DNA from: Mycobacterium deserti
Lineage (GTDB): Bacteria > Actinomycetota > Actinomycetes > Mycobacteriales > Mycobacteriaceae
Reading direction: 5' to 3'
Assembly: GCF_025345615.1 (NCBI RefSeq)
Contig: NZ_JAODWD010000005.1
Location: forward strand, 124,001 to 188,000
Length of the DNA stretch: 64,000 nucleotides
Shown: piece by piece, positions 17,834 to 25,924 of the stretch
How positions within the stretch are numbered: position 1 is the stretch's first letter
Layout of the letters: each line of letters begins with the position of its first letter
Position numbers and translations under genes: made by a program
Notes under the pieces: generated by a model
What the model was told of the DNA's origin: nothing
Seen by the model: only the letters and a program-made list of their open reading frames with translations
The model's database searches: none

Positions 17834-18829
17834 TTACGGCAGCGCGCAGTTCGCGACTGCCGGCGCCCCGATGCAGCCCATCCACAGCCGCCCATCCGCT
17901 TCCACCAGGCCGGTCACCTGCCCGAATTCCGGGTGCGCGGTGTGCAGGCCCGCGACGGCCTCGCCGGTATCGGGGTCGAACGCAACGGCCCACACCTGCG
18001 ATTCGAGCTGGGGTTGCAACGTGTCGGGCAGCTTCCACAGCAGTTTGCGAAGTAGCGGCGGGCTCGTCGCCAGACGGTCCGCCGCTGTGTTCACCCCGGA
18101 GACCATGGCACACCAGATGCGGCCGTCGCCGCCGGTGGAGAGGTTGTCGGGAAGGCCGGGCAGGTTGGCGCGCAGCGGTGTCACCGTGCCTGCCCGCGGG
18201 CCCGTCAACCAGAACTTCGACAGCGCACGGCCCAGCGTCTCGGCGAACACCAGGGCCGAACCGTCCGCCGTCGGCGTGACGCCGTTGGCGAAGTAAAGAC
18301 CCGGCAACACCGTGAGGACGGTGCCGTCGGCGTCGCGCCGGAACAGGCTGCCGCGCGGCCGTGCCTCGAACGCCGCTCCCTTGAAGTGCTCGTAGGTGAA
18401 TGCGCTTGTGGACTCGGTGAAAAAGATTGTGCCGTCTGGTATCTCGGTGACATTCGAGCAGAAGCGCAGCGGACGGCCGTCGACCTCGCGGACGAGCGTG
18501 TCGAGTGCACCGCTGGCCGGGTCGAGCGCCAGCAGCCCGCCGGGACTGCTGCACACCAGGATTCGGCCATCCTGTGCCACGTGCATGCCCAGCGGTCTGC
18601 CGGTGACGGTGGCGACAACGGTCGGCTCGCCACCCCCGGGCGGGATGCGCACGATGCGGCCGTCGTCGACGCCGGTCCAGATGTTTCCCTCGGCGTCGAC
18701 GACGACGTCTTCCGGCGCGTTGCCCGGCAGCGCGACGACCGTCAGGTCGGCGGATCCGAACTCCGGCAGCGGGTCGACCGGTGGCGGCTGCCAGCGGACG
18801 GGATCGACGGGCGGCTTTTGCGGGCTCAC
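17834..18829 (-). CDS. SMP-30/strictosidine synthase-like six-bladed propeller protein
   Basis: 331 residues made of repeating propeller blades, for example PEDVVVDAEGNIWTGVDDG, PLGMHVAQDGRILVCSSPGG, RFCSNVTEIPDGTIFFTES, FANGVTPTADGSALVFAE and DNLSTGGDGRIWCAM. These carry the Glu, Asn and Asp positions used for calcium binding in SMP-30/APMAP-type lactonases and esterases. No signal peptide is present. The start is GTG 18829. It lies 23 bp after the aminotransferase on the same strand and may be cotranscribed. The substrate is unknown. Confidence 0.82.
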   Translation of the reverse strand: MSPQKPPVDPVRWQPPPVDPLPEFGSADLTVVALPGNAPEDVVVDAEGNIWTGVDDGRIVRIPPGGGEPTVVATVTGRPLGMHVAQDGRILVCSSPGGLLALDPASGALDTLVREVDGRPLRFCSNVTEIPDGTIFFTESTSAFTYEHFKGAAFEARPRGSLFRRDADGTVLTVLPGLYFANGVTPTADGSALVFAETLGRALSKFWLTGPRAGTVTPLRANLPGLPDNLSTGGDGRIWCAMVSGVNTAADRLATSPPLLRKLLWKLPDTLQPQLESQVWAVAFDPDTGEAVAGLHTAHPEFGQVTGLVEADGRLWMGCIGAPAVANCALP

Positions 18830-18852
18830 CCGCCTGAACCTACGCCGTCGGT

Positions 18853-20238
18853 CTACAGCATCCGGCTGGCTTCGGCGAGGACACCGTGCAGGATCTCGTA
18901 AATCGCGTCGAACTCCTTCTGCCCGCTGATCAGCGGCGGCGCGAGCTGCACGACTGGGTCGCCGCGGTCGTCGGCGCGGCAGTACAGGCCCGCTTCGAAC
19001 AGTGCCGGGGTGAGGAAGCTGCGCAGCAGCCGCTCGGATTCCTCGTCGCTGAAGGTCTCCTTGGTGGCCTTGTCCTTCACCAGCTCGATGCCGTAGAAGA
19101 AGCCCTCGCCGCGGACGTCGCCGACGATCGGGAGGTCGTAGAGCTGCTCCAGCGTCGCGCGGAACGCGGGCGCGGTCTCCTTGACGTGGTTGTTGATGCC
19201 TTCGCGCTCGAAGATGTCGAGGTTGGCCAGCGCCACCGCGGAGGACACCGGGTGCCCGCCGAACGTGTAGCCGTGCGCGAACGTGGTCTTGCCGTCGTTG
19301 AACGGCTCGAACAGCCGGTCGCTGGCGATCATCGCGCCGATGGGCGAGTACCCGGATGTCAGTCCCTTGGCGCAGGTGATGATGTCCGGAACGTAGCCGA
19401 AGTCGTCGCAGGCGAACATCGAGCCGATGCGGCCGTAGGCGCAGATGACCTCGTCGGAGACCAGCAGCACGTCGTACTCGTCGCAGATCTCGCGGACGCG
19501 CTCGAAATACCCTGGAGGAGGCGGGAAACAGCCGCCGGCGTTCTGCACGGGCTCGAGGAACACCGCGGCCACAGTGTCGGGACCCTCGAACTCGATGGCC
19601 TCGGCGATGCGGTCGGCGCAGTACCGGCCGAACGCCTTGGCGTCGTGTTCGTACAGCGCGGGCGCCCGGTAGAAATTCGTGTTCGGCGCGCGGAACCCGC
19701 CCGGGGTCAGTGGTTCGAACTGCTGCTTGAACGCGGGCAGGCCGGTGATCGCCAGCGCCCCCTGCGGGGTGCCGTGGTAGGCGATCGCCCGCGAAATCAC
19801 CTTGTGCTTACCGGGTTTTCCGGTCAGCTTGAAGAAGTTCTTGGCCAGCTTCCACGCGCTCTCGACCGCTTCGCCGCCGCCGGTGGTGAAGAAAACGCGG
19901 TTCAGGTCGCCCGGCGCGTATCCGGCGATCCGCTCGGACAGTTCGATCGCGGTGGGTGTGGCGTAGGACCACAGCGGGAAGAACGCCAGCTGCTCCGCCT
20001 GCTTGGCGGCGGCCTCGGCGAGCTCCTTGCGGCCGTGCCCGACCTGCACCACGAAAAGCCCTGAGAGTCCGTCGATGTAGCTCTTGCCCTTATCGTCCCA
20101 AATGGTCACACCTTCGCCGCGGGTGATGATCGGCGGCGTGATGCCCTCGCCGTGGCGGGCGAAGTGCCCCCACAAGTAGCGGTTTGCCTTGGCGCCCAGC
20201 TCCGAGGTGATCTCTCTGGTGATATCGGTTGTAGTCAT
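18853..20238 (-). CDS. Class III PLP aminotransferase (probable amine:pyruvate/putrescine-type)
   Basis: 461 residues. Seen: YIDGLSGLFVVQVGHGRKEL, FFTTGGGEAVESAWKLAKNF, AYHGTPQGALAITG, the EPVQNAGGCFPPP block, LVSDEVICAYGRIG with the Asp that holds the PLP nitrogen, and the PLP-lysine motif CAKGLTSGYSPIG. Class III omega-aminotransferases of this type use putrescine, GABA or beta-alanine-like amines. ATG 20238 overlaps the Lrp regulator stop as ATGA. Equivalent to Rv3329. Its partner genes (an aminobutyraldehyde-type dehydrogenase and an APC permease) favour diamine catabolism, which is inference. Confidence 0.9.
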   Translation of the reverse strand: MTTTDITREITSELGAKANRYLWGHFARHGEGITPPIITRGEGVTIWDDKGKSYIDGLSGLFVVQVGHGRKELAEAAAKQAEQLAFFPLWSYATPTAIELSERIAGYAPGDLNRVFFTTGGGEAVESAWKLAKNFFKLTGKPGKHKVISRAIAYHGTPQGALAITGLPAFKQQFEPLTPGGFRAPNTNFYRAPALYEHDAKAFGRYCADRIAEAIEFEGPDTVAAVFLEPVQNAGGCFPPPPGYFERVREICDEYDVLLVSDEVICAYGRIGSMFACDDFGYVPDIITCAKGLTSGYSPIGAMIASDRLFEPFNDGKTTFAHGYTFGGHPVSSAVALANLDIFEREGINNHVKETAPAFRATLEQLYDLPIVGDVRGEGFFYGIELVKDKATKETFSDEESERLLRSFLTPALFEAGLYCRADDRGDPVVQLAPPLISGQKEFDAIYEILHGVLAEASRML

Positions 20239-20756
20239 CTTGTACCCCAATTGTATTGCTGTTTAACGAGTTTCAGGTAGACAAGTGTCTCGGTGGATAT
20301 CACTCCCGGTAACGCGCGGATCTGGGTGTTGAGTAGGTCGAGAAGGTCGTCGTCGTCCGCGCAGACGACTTCGACGATCGCGTCGAACGACCCGGCCGTG
20401 AGGACCACGTAGTCGACGGACTCGATGGCGGCCAGCTTCTCGGCCACCTTGGTGGTGTCGCCGGTGCAGCGGATGCCGATCATGGCTTGGCGGGCGAAGC
20501 CGAGTTGCATCGGGTCGGTGACGGCGACGATCTGCATGACGCCCGCATCGACCATGCGCTGGACCCGCTGCCGCACCGCGGCCTCCGACAGTCCGACGGC
20601 CTTGCCGATGCCCGCGTACGAGCGCCTGCCGTCCTGCTGCAACTTCTCGATGATCTGCTTCGACAACTCGTCAAGCTGGAACGCCGCGCCGGGCCGGGAC
20701 TGGTTGACCCGGAATGAGACGGGGCCCATCGGATGGTGGGGACCCGGGTTCGCCAT
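20235..20756 (-). CDS. Lrp/AsnC-family transcriptional regulator
   Basis: About 173 residues from ATG 20756. The N-terminal helix-turn-helix reads LDELSKQIIEKLQQDGRRSY, IGKAVGLSEAAVRQRVQRMV, followed by the RAM ligand-binding domain (VVLTAGSFDAIVEVVCADD, LLDLLNTQIRALPGV). It is translationally coupled to the aminotransferase and divergent from the aldehyde dehydrogenase across a 123-bp gap, so it probably controls both directions, with an amine or amino acid as effector. In-frame starts exist upstream to 20789, but without a ribosome site. Confidence 0.9.
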   Translation of the reverse strand: MANPGPHHPMGPVSFRVNQSRPGAAFQLDELSKQIIEKLQQDGRRSYAGIGKAVGLSEAAVRQRVQRMVDAGVMQIVAVTDPMQLGFARQAMIGIRCTGDTTKVAEKLAAIESVDYVVLTAGSFDAIVEVVCADDDDLLDLLNTQIRALPGVISTETLVYLKLVKQQYNWGTR

Positions 20757-20879
20757 GCCTGTGATTGTGCACGGAATCCGTCGTTGCAAGCAACCATCAC
20801 CATGAAATCACGCGTTCGGAGGGGTCCCTACCGCGGGAATGCGTAGCCAGGTCGGTGGCCTGTCGGTTAGCGTTGGCTC

Positions 20880-22373
20880 ATGACTGGCAGTGTCTCCACG
20901 AGCGTGGCGAGCAGCTGGATCGACGGCACCGCGGTAGCCACCGGCGGCGGCCTTCACCAGGTGATCAACCCTGCGACGGGTGATCCGGTCGCCGAATACG
21001 CGCTGGCGTCGCCCGCCGACGTCGACGCCGCGGTCGCTTCGGCGCGCGCGGCGCTGCCGGGGTGGTCCGGCGCGACACCGGCCGAGCGCTCGGCGGTGCT
21101 GTTCGCGCTGGCCCGATTGGCCGACCGGCAGGCCGACGCCCTGGTCGCCGAGGAGGTCAGCCAGACCGGCAAGCCGGTGCGACTGGCCGACGAGTTCGAC
21201 GTGCCGGGAAGTGTCGACAACATCGAATTCTTCGCAGGCGCCGCCCGCCACCTCGAGGGCAAGGCCACCGCGGAATACTCCGGCGACCACACGTCGAGCA
21301 TCCGGCGCGAGGCCGTCGGTGTCGTTGCCACCATCACGCCCTGGAACTACCCGTTGCAGATGGCGGTGTGGAAGGTGTTGCCCGCCTTGGCCGCCGGCTG
21401 CACAGTCGTCATCAAGCCGTGTGAGCTCACGCCGTTGACGACGCTGACGCTGGCCCGGCTGGCCGACGAGGCCGGGCTGCCCGCCGGGGTCTTCAACGTG
21501 GTGACCGGCCTCGGTGGCGATGTCGGAACCGCGCTGGCCGGGCACCGGGACGTCGACGTGGTGACGTTCACCGGGTCTACGCCCGTCGGCCGCAAGGTGA
21601 TGGCCGCGGCCGCCGTGCACGGTCACCGCACGCAGCTTGAACTGGGCGGCAAGGCGCCGTTCGTCGTGTTCGACGACGCGGATCTGGACGCCGCGATCCA
21701 GGGAGCCGCCGCGGGCGCGCTGATCAACAGCGGGCAGGACTGCACCGCCGCGACGCGCGCGATCGTGGCGCGCGACATCTACGACGACTTCGTCGCCGGG
21801 GTCGCCGAGGTGTTCGGCAAGGTCGTCGTCGGTGACCCGCATGACTCCGACACCGATCTGGGCCCGCTCATCTCGATGGCGCACCGCGCGAAGGTGGCGG
21901 GCATGGTCGAGCGCGCCCCCGCGCAGGGCGGCCGGATCGTCGCCGGCGGCACCGCGCCCGATCTGCCTGGCTCGTTCTACCTGCCGACGGTGATCGCCGA
22001 TGTCGACGAGCAATCGGAGGTGTACCGCGATGAGATCTTCGGACCCGTACTGACGGTGCGCTCATTCACCGACGACGACGATGCGCTGCGGCAGGCCAAC
22101 GACACCGCGTACGGCTTGGCCGCGTCGGCGTGGACGCGGGACGTGTACCGCGCCCAGCGCGCGTCGCGTGAGATCAATGCCGGCTGCGTGTGGCTCAACG
22201 ACCACATCCCGATCATCAGCGAGATGCCGCACGGCGGGGTCGGGGCGTCGGGCTTCGGCAAGGACATGAGCGACTACTCACTCGAGGAGTACCTCACCAT
22301 CAAACACGTGATGAGCGACATCACCGGGGTGGCCGACAAGCAGTGGCACCGGACGGTATTCGCGAAGCGGTAG
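20880..22373 (+). CDS. Gamma-aminobutyraldehyde dehydrogenase-like aldehyde dehydrogenase
   Basis: 497 residues, NAD(P)-dependent ALDH. Seen: TPWNYPLQMAVWKVLPALAAG, the cofactor motif FTGSTPVGRKVM, catalytic Glu in LELGGKAPF (near 254), catalytic Cys288 in NSGQDCTAATR, and the C-terminal SDYSLEEYLTIKHVM typical of the aminobutyraldehyde dehydrogenase (PatD) subgroup. It would oxidise 4-aminobutanal, formed from putrescine by the divergent aminotransferase, to GABA. TAGCGT at 20868-20873, six bases before the ATG, suggests a leaderless transcript. The permease follows 69 bp downstream. Confidence 0.9.
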   Translation: MTGSVSTSVASSWIDGTAVATGGGLHQVINPATGDPVAEYALASPADVDAAVASARAALPGWSGATPAERSAVLFALARLADRQADALVAEEVSQTGKPVRLADEFDVPGSVDNIEFFAGAARHLEGKATAEYSGDHTSSIRREAVGVVATITPWNYPLQMAVWKVLPALAAGCTVVIKPCELTPLTTLTLARLADEAGLPAGVFNVVTGLGGDVGTALAGHRDVDVVTFTGSTPVGRKVMAAAAVHGHRTQLELGGKAPFVVFDDADLDAAIQGAAAGALINSGQDCTAATRAIVARDIYDDFVAGVAEVFGKVVVGDPHDSDTDLGPLISMAHRAKVAGMVERAPAQGGRIVAGGTAPDLPGSFYLPTVIADVDEQSEVYRDEIFGPVLTVRSFTDDDDALRQANDTAYGLAASAWTRDVYRAQRASREINAGCVWLNDHIPIISEMPHGGVGASGFGKDMSDYSLEEYLTIKHVMSDITGVADKQWHRTVFAKR

Positions 22374-22442
22374 TCGGTTCGGTTAGCGCAGCGTGCCAAG
22401 TGGGTACACCCGGCTGATCTGGCCAAGATCAGAGGAGTGCCC

Positions 22443-23834
22443 ATGAGCGCCGCGCCGGGATTGAAGAAGGCTCTGAGTCAGCGTCAGCTGCGGATGATCG
22501 CGATCGGCGGGGTTATCGGCGCAGGTCTGTTCGTGGGTTCCGGCGTGGTGATGGCTGACACCGGACCGGGCGTGTTCATCACGTATGCCCTCAGCGGAGT
22601 GCTCATCATCATGGTCATGCGGATGCTGGCCGAAATGGCGGTGGCCAACCCCTCCACCGGATCGTTCGCCGACTACTCGCGCGACGCTCTCGGCCACTGG
22701 GCGGGGTTCTCCGTCGGTTGGTTGTACTGGTACTTCTGGGTGATCGTCGTCGGGTTCGAGGCGATCGCCGGCGCGAAGATCGTGCAGTACTGGATAGACA
22801 TCCCGCTATGGCTGTGCGCCCTACTCTTCATGGTCCTGATGACCGGCACCAACCTGTTCTCGGTGAAGTCCTACGGCGAGTTCGAGTTCTGGTTTGCGGG
22901 CATCAAGGTGGCGGCCATCGTGGTGTTCATTGCGATCGGCGCGTGCTTCGTCTTCGGGCTGTGGCCGAACAAGTCCGCCGACTTCTCCAACCTGTGGAGC
23001 GAGGGCGGATTCATGCCGATGGGCTTCGGCGTGATCACCGTCGGCATCGTCACGGTGATTTTCTCGATGGTCGGCCCGGAGATCGCGACGATCGCCGCCG
23101 CCGAATCGTCGGACCCGGAGAAGGCGGTCGCCAAGGCCGCTAACTCGGTGATCTGGAGGATCCTGATCTTCTACGTGCTCTCGGTATTCCTGCTCGTGAC
23201 GATCGTGCCGTGGAACGACGAGGACCTGTCAGCGTCTCCGTTCGTCGCCGCGTTCACCGAGATGGGCATCCCCTACGCGGACCACATCATGAACGCCGTG
23301 GTGTTGACGGCGGTACTGAGCTGTCTCAACTCGGGGATGTACACGGCTTCGCGCATGTTGTTCGTCCTCGCCGCGCGTAACGAGGCGCCTCAATTGCTGG
23401 TCCGGCTGACGCGCCGATGCGTGCCGATGAATGCGATTCTGTTCTCGTCGATCGTCGGATTCGCCTGCGTCATCGCCGCCGCCTTCGCTGAGGACACCAT
23501 TTTCGCGTTCCTGCTCAACTCCAGCGGAGCGATCATTCTGTTCGTCTACATCCTGATCGCCATCTCGCAGATCGTGTTGCGGCGCCGCCGCCGTGGCGCG
23601 GATCTGAAGCTGAAAATGTGGCTCTTCCCCGCGCTTTCGGTCCTCACCGCAGCGGGAATGCTCGCAATTCTTGTGCAAATGTCGCTGGACGACAAACTCC
23701 GCTCGCAGCTGGTGCTGAGCCTGCTGTCGTGGGCGGTGGTGTTGGGACTGTTCTTCTTGAATCAACGCTTCAACAAGCGCCACAACATCGATGTGGACGC
23801 TGCGGAAGAGAGAGCGCGCGCGCTGCTGAACTGA
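22443..23834 (+). CDS. APC-family amino acid/amine permease (GABA permease-like)
   Basis: 463 residues with 12 predicted helices. The N-terminal LKKALSQRQLRMIAIGGVIGAGLFVGSG is the amino-acid transporter signature of the GabP/AroP subfamily, and PEIATIAAAESSDPEKAV is the conserved loop after helix 6. ATG 22443 has GAGGAG at 22432-22437; a GTG at 22437 overlaps that site and is rejected. It follows the aldehyde dehydrogenase on the same strand, so uptake of GABA, putrescine or a related amine is inferred. Confidence 0.9.
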   Translation: MSAAPGLKKALSQRQLRMIAIGGVIGAGLFVGSGVVMADTGPGVFITYALSGVLIIMVMRMLAEMAVANPSTGSFADYSRDALGHWAGFSVGWLYWYFWVIVVGFEAIAGAKIVQYWIDIPLWLCALLFMVLMTGTNLFSVKSYGEFEFWFAGIKVAAIVVFIAIGACFVFGLWPNKSADFSNLWSEGGFMPMGFGVITVGIVTVIFSMVGPEIATIAAAESSDPEKAVAKAANSVIWRILIFYVLSVFLLVTIVPWNDEDLSASPFVAAFTEMGIPYADHIMNAVVLTAVLSCLNSGMYTASRMLFVLAARNEAPQLLVRLTRRCVPMNAILFSSIVGFACVIAAAFAEDTIFAFLLNSSGAIILFVYILIAISQIVLRRRRRGADLKLKMWLFPALSVLTAAGMLAILVQMSLDDKLRSQLVLSLLSWAVVLGLFFLNQRFNKRHNIDVDAAEERARALLN

Positions 23835-23866
23835 TGCTGCGACATCGGGTAACTAGACTGACGGTT

Positions 23867-24766
23867 ATGACCGCCAGCACGCGGGTCGACGAGTTCGAGG
23901 AACTGCGGCCGCATCTGCTTGCCGTTGCCTACCGGCTCACCGGAACTGTTGCCGACGCCGAGGACATCGTGCAGGATGCCTGGCTTCGGTGGAATCGCGC
24001 GGCGGGCGAAGATATTTCGGACCTGCGGGCATGGTTGACGACCGTCGTCAGCAGGCTGGCTCTGGACCGGCTGCGATCGGCCGCGCACCGGCGTGAAGCC
24101 TACGTCGGTGAGTGGTTGCCGGAGCCCGTGGTCACGCCGCTGGACCGCGACGATCCACTGGCCCGCGTCGTCGCGTCGGAGGATGCGCGGTTCGCCGCGA
24201 TGGTGGTGCTCGAACGGCTGCGCCCCGATCAGCGGGTGGCATTCGTGCTGCACGACGGCTTCGCCGTGCCGTTCGGCGAGATCGCCTCGGTGTTGGGCAT
24301 CAGCGAATCCTCCGCCCGTCAATTGGCCTCGCGTGCCCGCCGCGCCGTGACCGCCGCGCCACCGCCGGTGTCCGACGACGAGCACAACGAGGTCGCCGGT
24401 GCGCTGATGCTTGCGCTCGCTGCGGGAGACATGGAAGCCGTTGTGCGCGTTCTGCATCCGGATGTGACGTTCACCGGCGACTCGAACCGCCGGGCGCCGA
24501 CGGCTGCGCGTGTCATCCACGGACCCGACAAGGTGGCCCGCTTCCTGTTCGGGCTCGCCGCCAAGTACGGGCCCGCATTCCTCTCGTCAAGCCAGCTGGC
24601 CAACGTGAACGGCCAGCTGGGCAGCTACCTCACGGGCTCACCGGCCGGCGACGGCTTCCCCGCGGTGACCCCGCGGGTGACGGCGATGACCGTGCGTGAC
24701 GGAAAGATCTGCGCCATATGGGATATCGCGAACCCGGACAAGTTCACCGGCTCGCCGCTCAGGTGA
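23867..24766 (+). CDS. sigJ: ECF41-type RNA polymerase sigma factor SigJ
   Basis: 299 residues. Sigma region 2 (FEELRPHLLAVAYRLTGTVADAEDIVQDAWLRW) is followed by DLRAWLTTVVSRLALDRLRSA, and region 4 by LRPDQRVAFVLHDGFAVPFGEIASVLG. The remaining ~110 residues form a SnoaL-like fused domain ending in WDIANPDKF, the extension that defines ECF41 sigma factors and replaces a separate anti-sigma factor. The convergent neighbour encodes a carboxymuconolactone-decarboxylase-like protein, the usual ECF41 partner. Start ATG 23867 lies 7 nt after TAGACT. Confidence 0.93.
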   Translation: MTASTRVDEFEELRPHLLAVAYRLTGTVADAEDIVQDAWLRWNRAAGEDISDLRAWLTTVVSRLALDRLRSAAHRREAYVGEWLPEPVVTPLDRDDPLARVVASEDARFAAMVVLERLRPDQRVAFVLHDGFAVPFGEIASVLGISESSARQLASRARRAVTAAPPPVSDDEHNEVAGALMLALAAGDMEAVVRVLHPDVTFTGDSNRRAPTAARVIHGPDKVARFLFGLAAKYGPAFLSSSQLANVNGQLGSYLTGSPAGDGFPAVTPRVTAMTVRDGKICAIWDIANPDKFTGSPLR

Positions 24767-25343
24767 GCCATGGAACTCGGCACGCGTCGCCCGAGTTGAA
24801 GCCCTGTTCGGTGATGCCCAGCGCCGAGTACATCCGCGCCCGCATGTTCTCCACCCCGATCTGATAGGTCAGCTCGACCACTCCGTCGTCGCCGAACCGG
24901 CGCCGCAGATCGTCGACCTGCTCGTCGGTGATCGTGTGGGGGTTCGTGGAGATGGCGTCGGAGTAGGCGATCGCGGCGCGTTCGTCGTCGGTGTAGCGCG
25001 GTGAGGTGGCGTAGTCGTCGATCTCCTTGAGGCGTTCGACGTCCAGGCCGTCGAGGCGCTGCAGCATCGAGCCGAAGTCGACGCACCACGAGCATCCGAC
25101 GGTGCGAGCGGCCCAGAACACTGCGAGTTCGCGCACGTTGGCAGGCAGCTTCGTCGAGCCGCGTTCCAGCAGCATCTCGTGGACTCCGTTGGCCACCAGC
25201 AGGCGTGGGTGGTGCGCGGCCACGGTGAACGGTTCGGGCACCTCGCCGAACCGCTTCTTGGCATAGCGGTACATGGCGCGCATCCACAGCGGCGCGCGCT
25301 CGGGGGACAGGGGCTCGATGCGGGTCTTCTGCGTCTCGGTCAT
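24759..25343 (-). CDS. Carboxymuconolactone decarboxylase/AhpD-like protein, ECF41 partner
   Basis: 194 residues, all-helical CMD fold. It has the redox motif GCSWC with Cys84 and Cys87 followed by VDFGSML, as in AhpD-type peroxidases, and LAVFWAARTV just before. Genes of this type next to ECF41 sigma factors are their main or only targets. A near-perfect ECF41 promoter directly precedes it. ATG 25343 lies at the predicted transcription start, so the mRNA is probably leaderless. The 3' end overlaps sigJ by 8 bp. The physiological substrate is unknown. Confidence 0.9.
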   Translation of the reverse strand: MTETQKTRIEPLSPERAPLWMRAMYRYAKKRFGEVPEPFTVAAHHPRLLVANGVHEMLLERGSTKLPANVRELAVFWAARTVGCSWCVDFGSMLQRLDGLDVERLKEIDDYATSPRYTDDERAAIAYSDAISTNPHTITDEQVDDLRRRFGDDGVVELTYQIGVENMRARMYSALGITEQGFNSGDACRVPWLT

Positions 25344-25351
25344 ACCGGTTA

Positions 25352-25378
25352 GACGAGACAGCCCGCCGAGGTGTGACA
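25352..25378 (-). promoter_or_regulatory. ECF41 (SigJ)-type promoter of the CMD gene
   Basis: Minus strand: TGTCACA at 25378-25372, a 16-bp spacer, then CGTC at 25355-25352. This is the promoter consensus described for ECF41 sigma factors. The expected start point is at or just before the ATG at 25343. It makes the adjacent CMD gene the predicted SigJ target. Confidence 0.8.
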
Positions 25379-25480
25379 CCGTGTGTAACGGCGCCGCGGC
25401 TCCCTGCCGATAGCGATGGTGAGAGCGATATCGGGGTGTCCTTCTCAGTTTCCTGTTCGGGTCGGGGAGACGAGGAGTCG

Positions 25481-25870
25481 ATGGTGGACCTCAAGAAAAT
25501 TGTGGCGAAGGGCGCCGTCGTCGCCGTTCTAGGCGGCTCAGCCCTTGGCGCCGGTGTCGTGCCGGCCAATGCCGACCCCGACCGTGACGACCGAGGCGGT
25601 GGCGACTGGGTCGAAAACGAATGGCGCGGCGACTGGAACGACAAGTCCTGGGACGACGACCGGTGGCACAAGTGGTGGAAGGTCAACAAGTGGCGTAACG
25701 ACGACCGGCCGCCGTGGGGCTGGGGACCGCCGCCGGCCGTGCACTGGCGCGGACATCCGCCGGAGTGGATCGACTACTGGGGCTACCGGGTACGCCCGGT
25801 CTGGGACCCCGGCTACGCCGCCTTCGGCTTCTGGCTGTTCGGCGTGTTCATCCCAGTGATCGTCCTCTAG
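25481..25870 (+). CDS. Tryptophan-rich small secreted protein
   Basis: 129 residues. Signal peptide (VDLKKIVAKGAVVAVLGGSALGAG, cleavage near ANA-D around residue 32). The mature part is remarkably rich in Trp, Asp, Arg, Pro and Gly, with repeats such as DWVENEWRGDWND, DDDRWHKWWKVNKW and PPWGWGPPP, then a C-terminal hydrophobic stretch (AAFGFWLFGVFIPVIVL) that could anchor it in a membrane. ATG 25481 has GAGGAG at 25472-25477. No named domain is recognised. It stands alone between the SigJ module and the sdh operon, with a strong terminator behind it. Confidence 0.8.
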   Translation: MVDLKKIVAKGAVVAVLGGSALGAGVVPANADPDRDDRGGGDWVENEWRGDWNDKSWDDDRWHKWWKVNKWRNDDRPPWGWGPPPAVHWRGHPPEWIDYWGYRVRPVWDPGYAAFGFWLFGVFIPVIVL

Positions 25871-25871
25871 C

Positions 25872-25920
25872 GATTTCGGTGCGCAAACGATCGCTCTGCG
25901 ATCGTTTGCGCGCCGAAATC
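25872..25920. terminator. Bidirectional terminator hairpin
   Basis: A 22-bp stem (GATTTCGGTGCGCAAACGAT plus CG pairs with 25899-25920) interrupted only by one G-T wobble, with a 5-base loop CTCTG. It separates the Trp-rich gene from the convergent sdhB, whose stop is 4 bp away, so it would stop transcription from both sides. Each strand starts with an A/T-rich GATTT end rather than a long U tract. Confidence 0.75.
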
Positions 25921-25924
25921 ACCG

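Noticed and set aside
20783..20794. GTTGC-AA-GCAAC dyad as the Lrp operator
   Set aside because: Only 5-bp arms, and Lrp sites are usually degenerate and multiple; mentioned in a finding but not strong enough to list as a feature.
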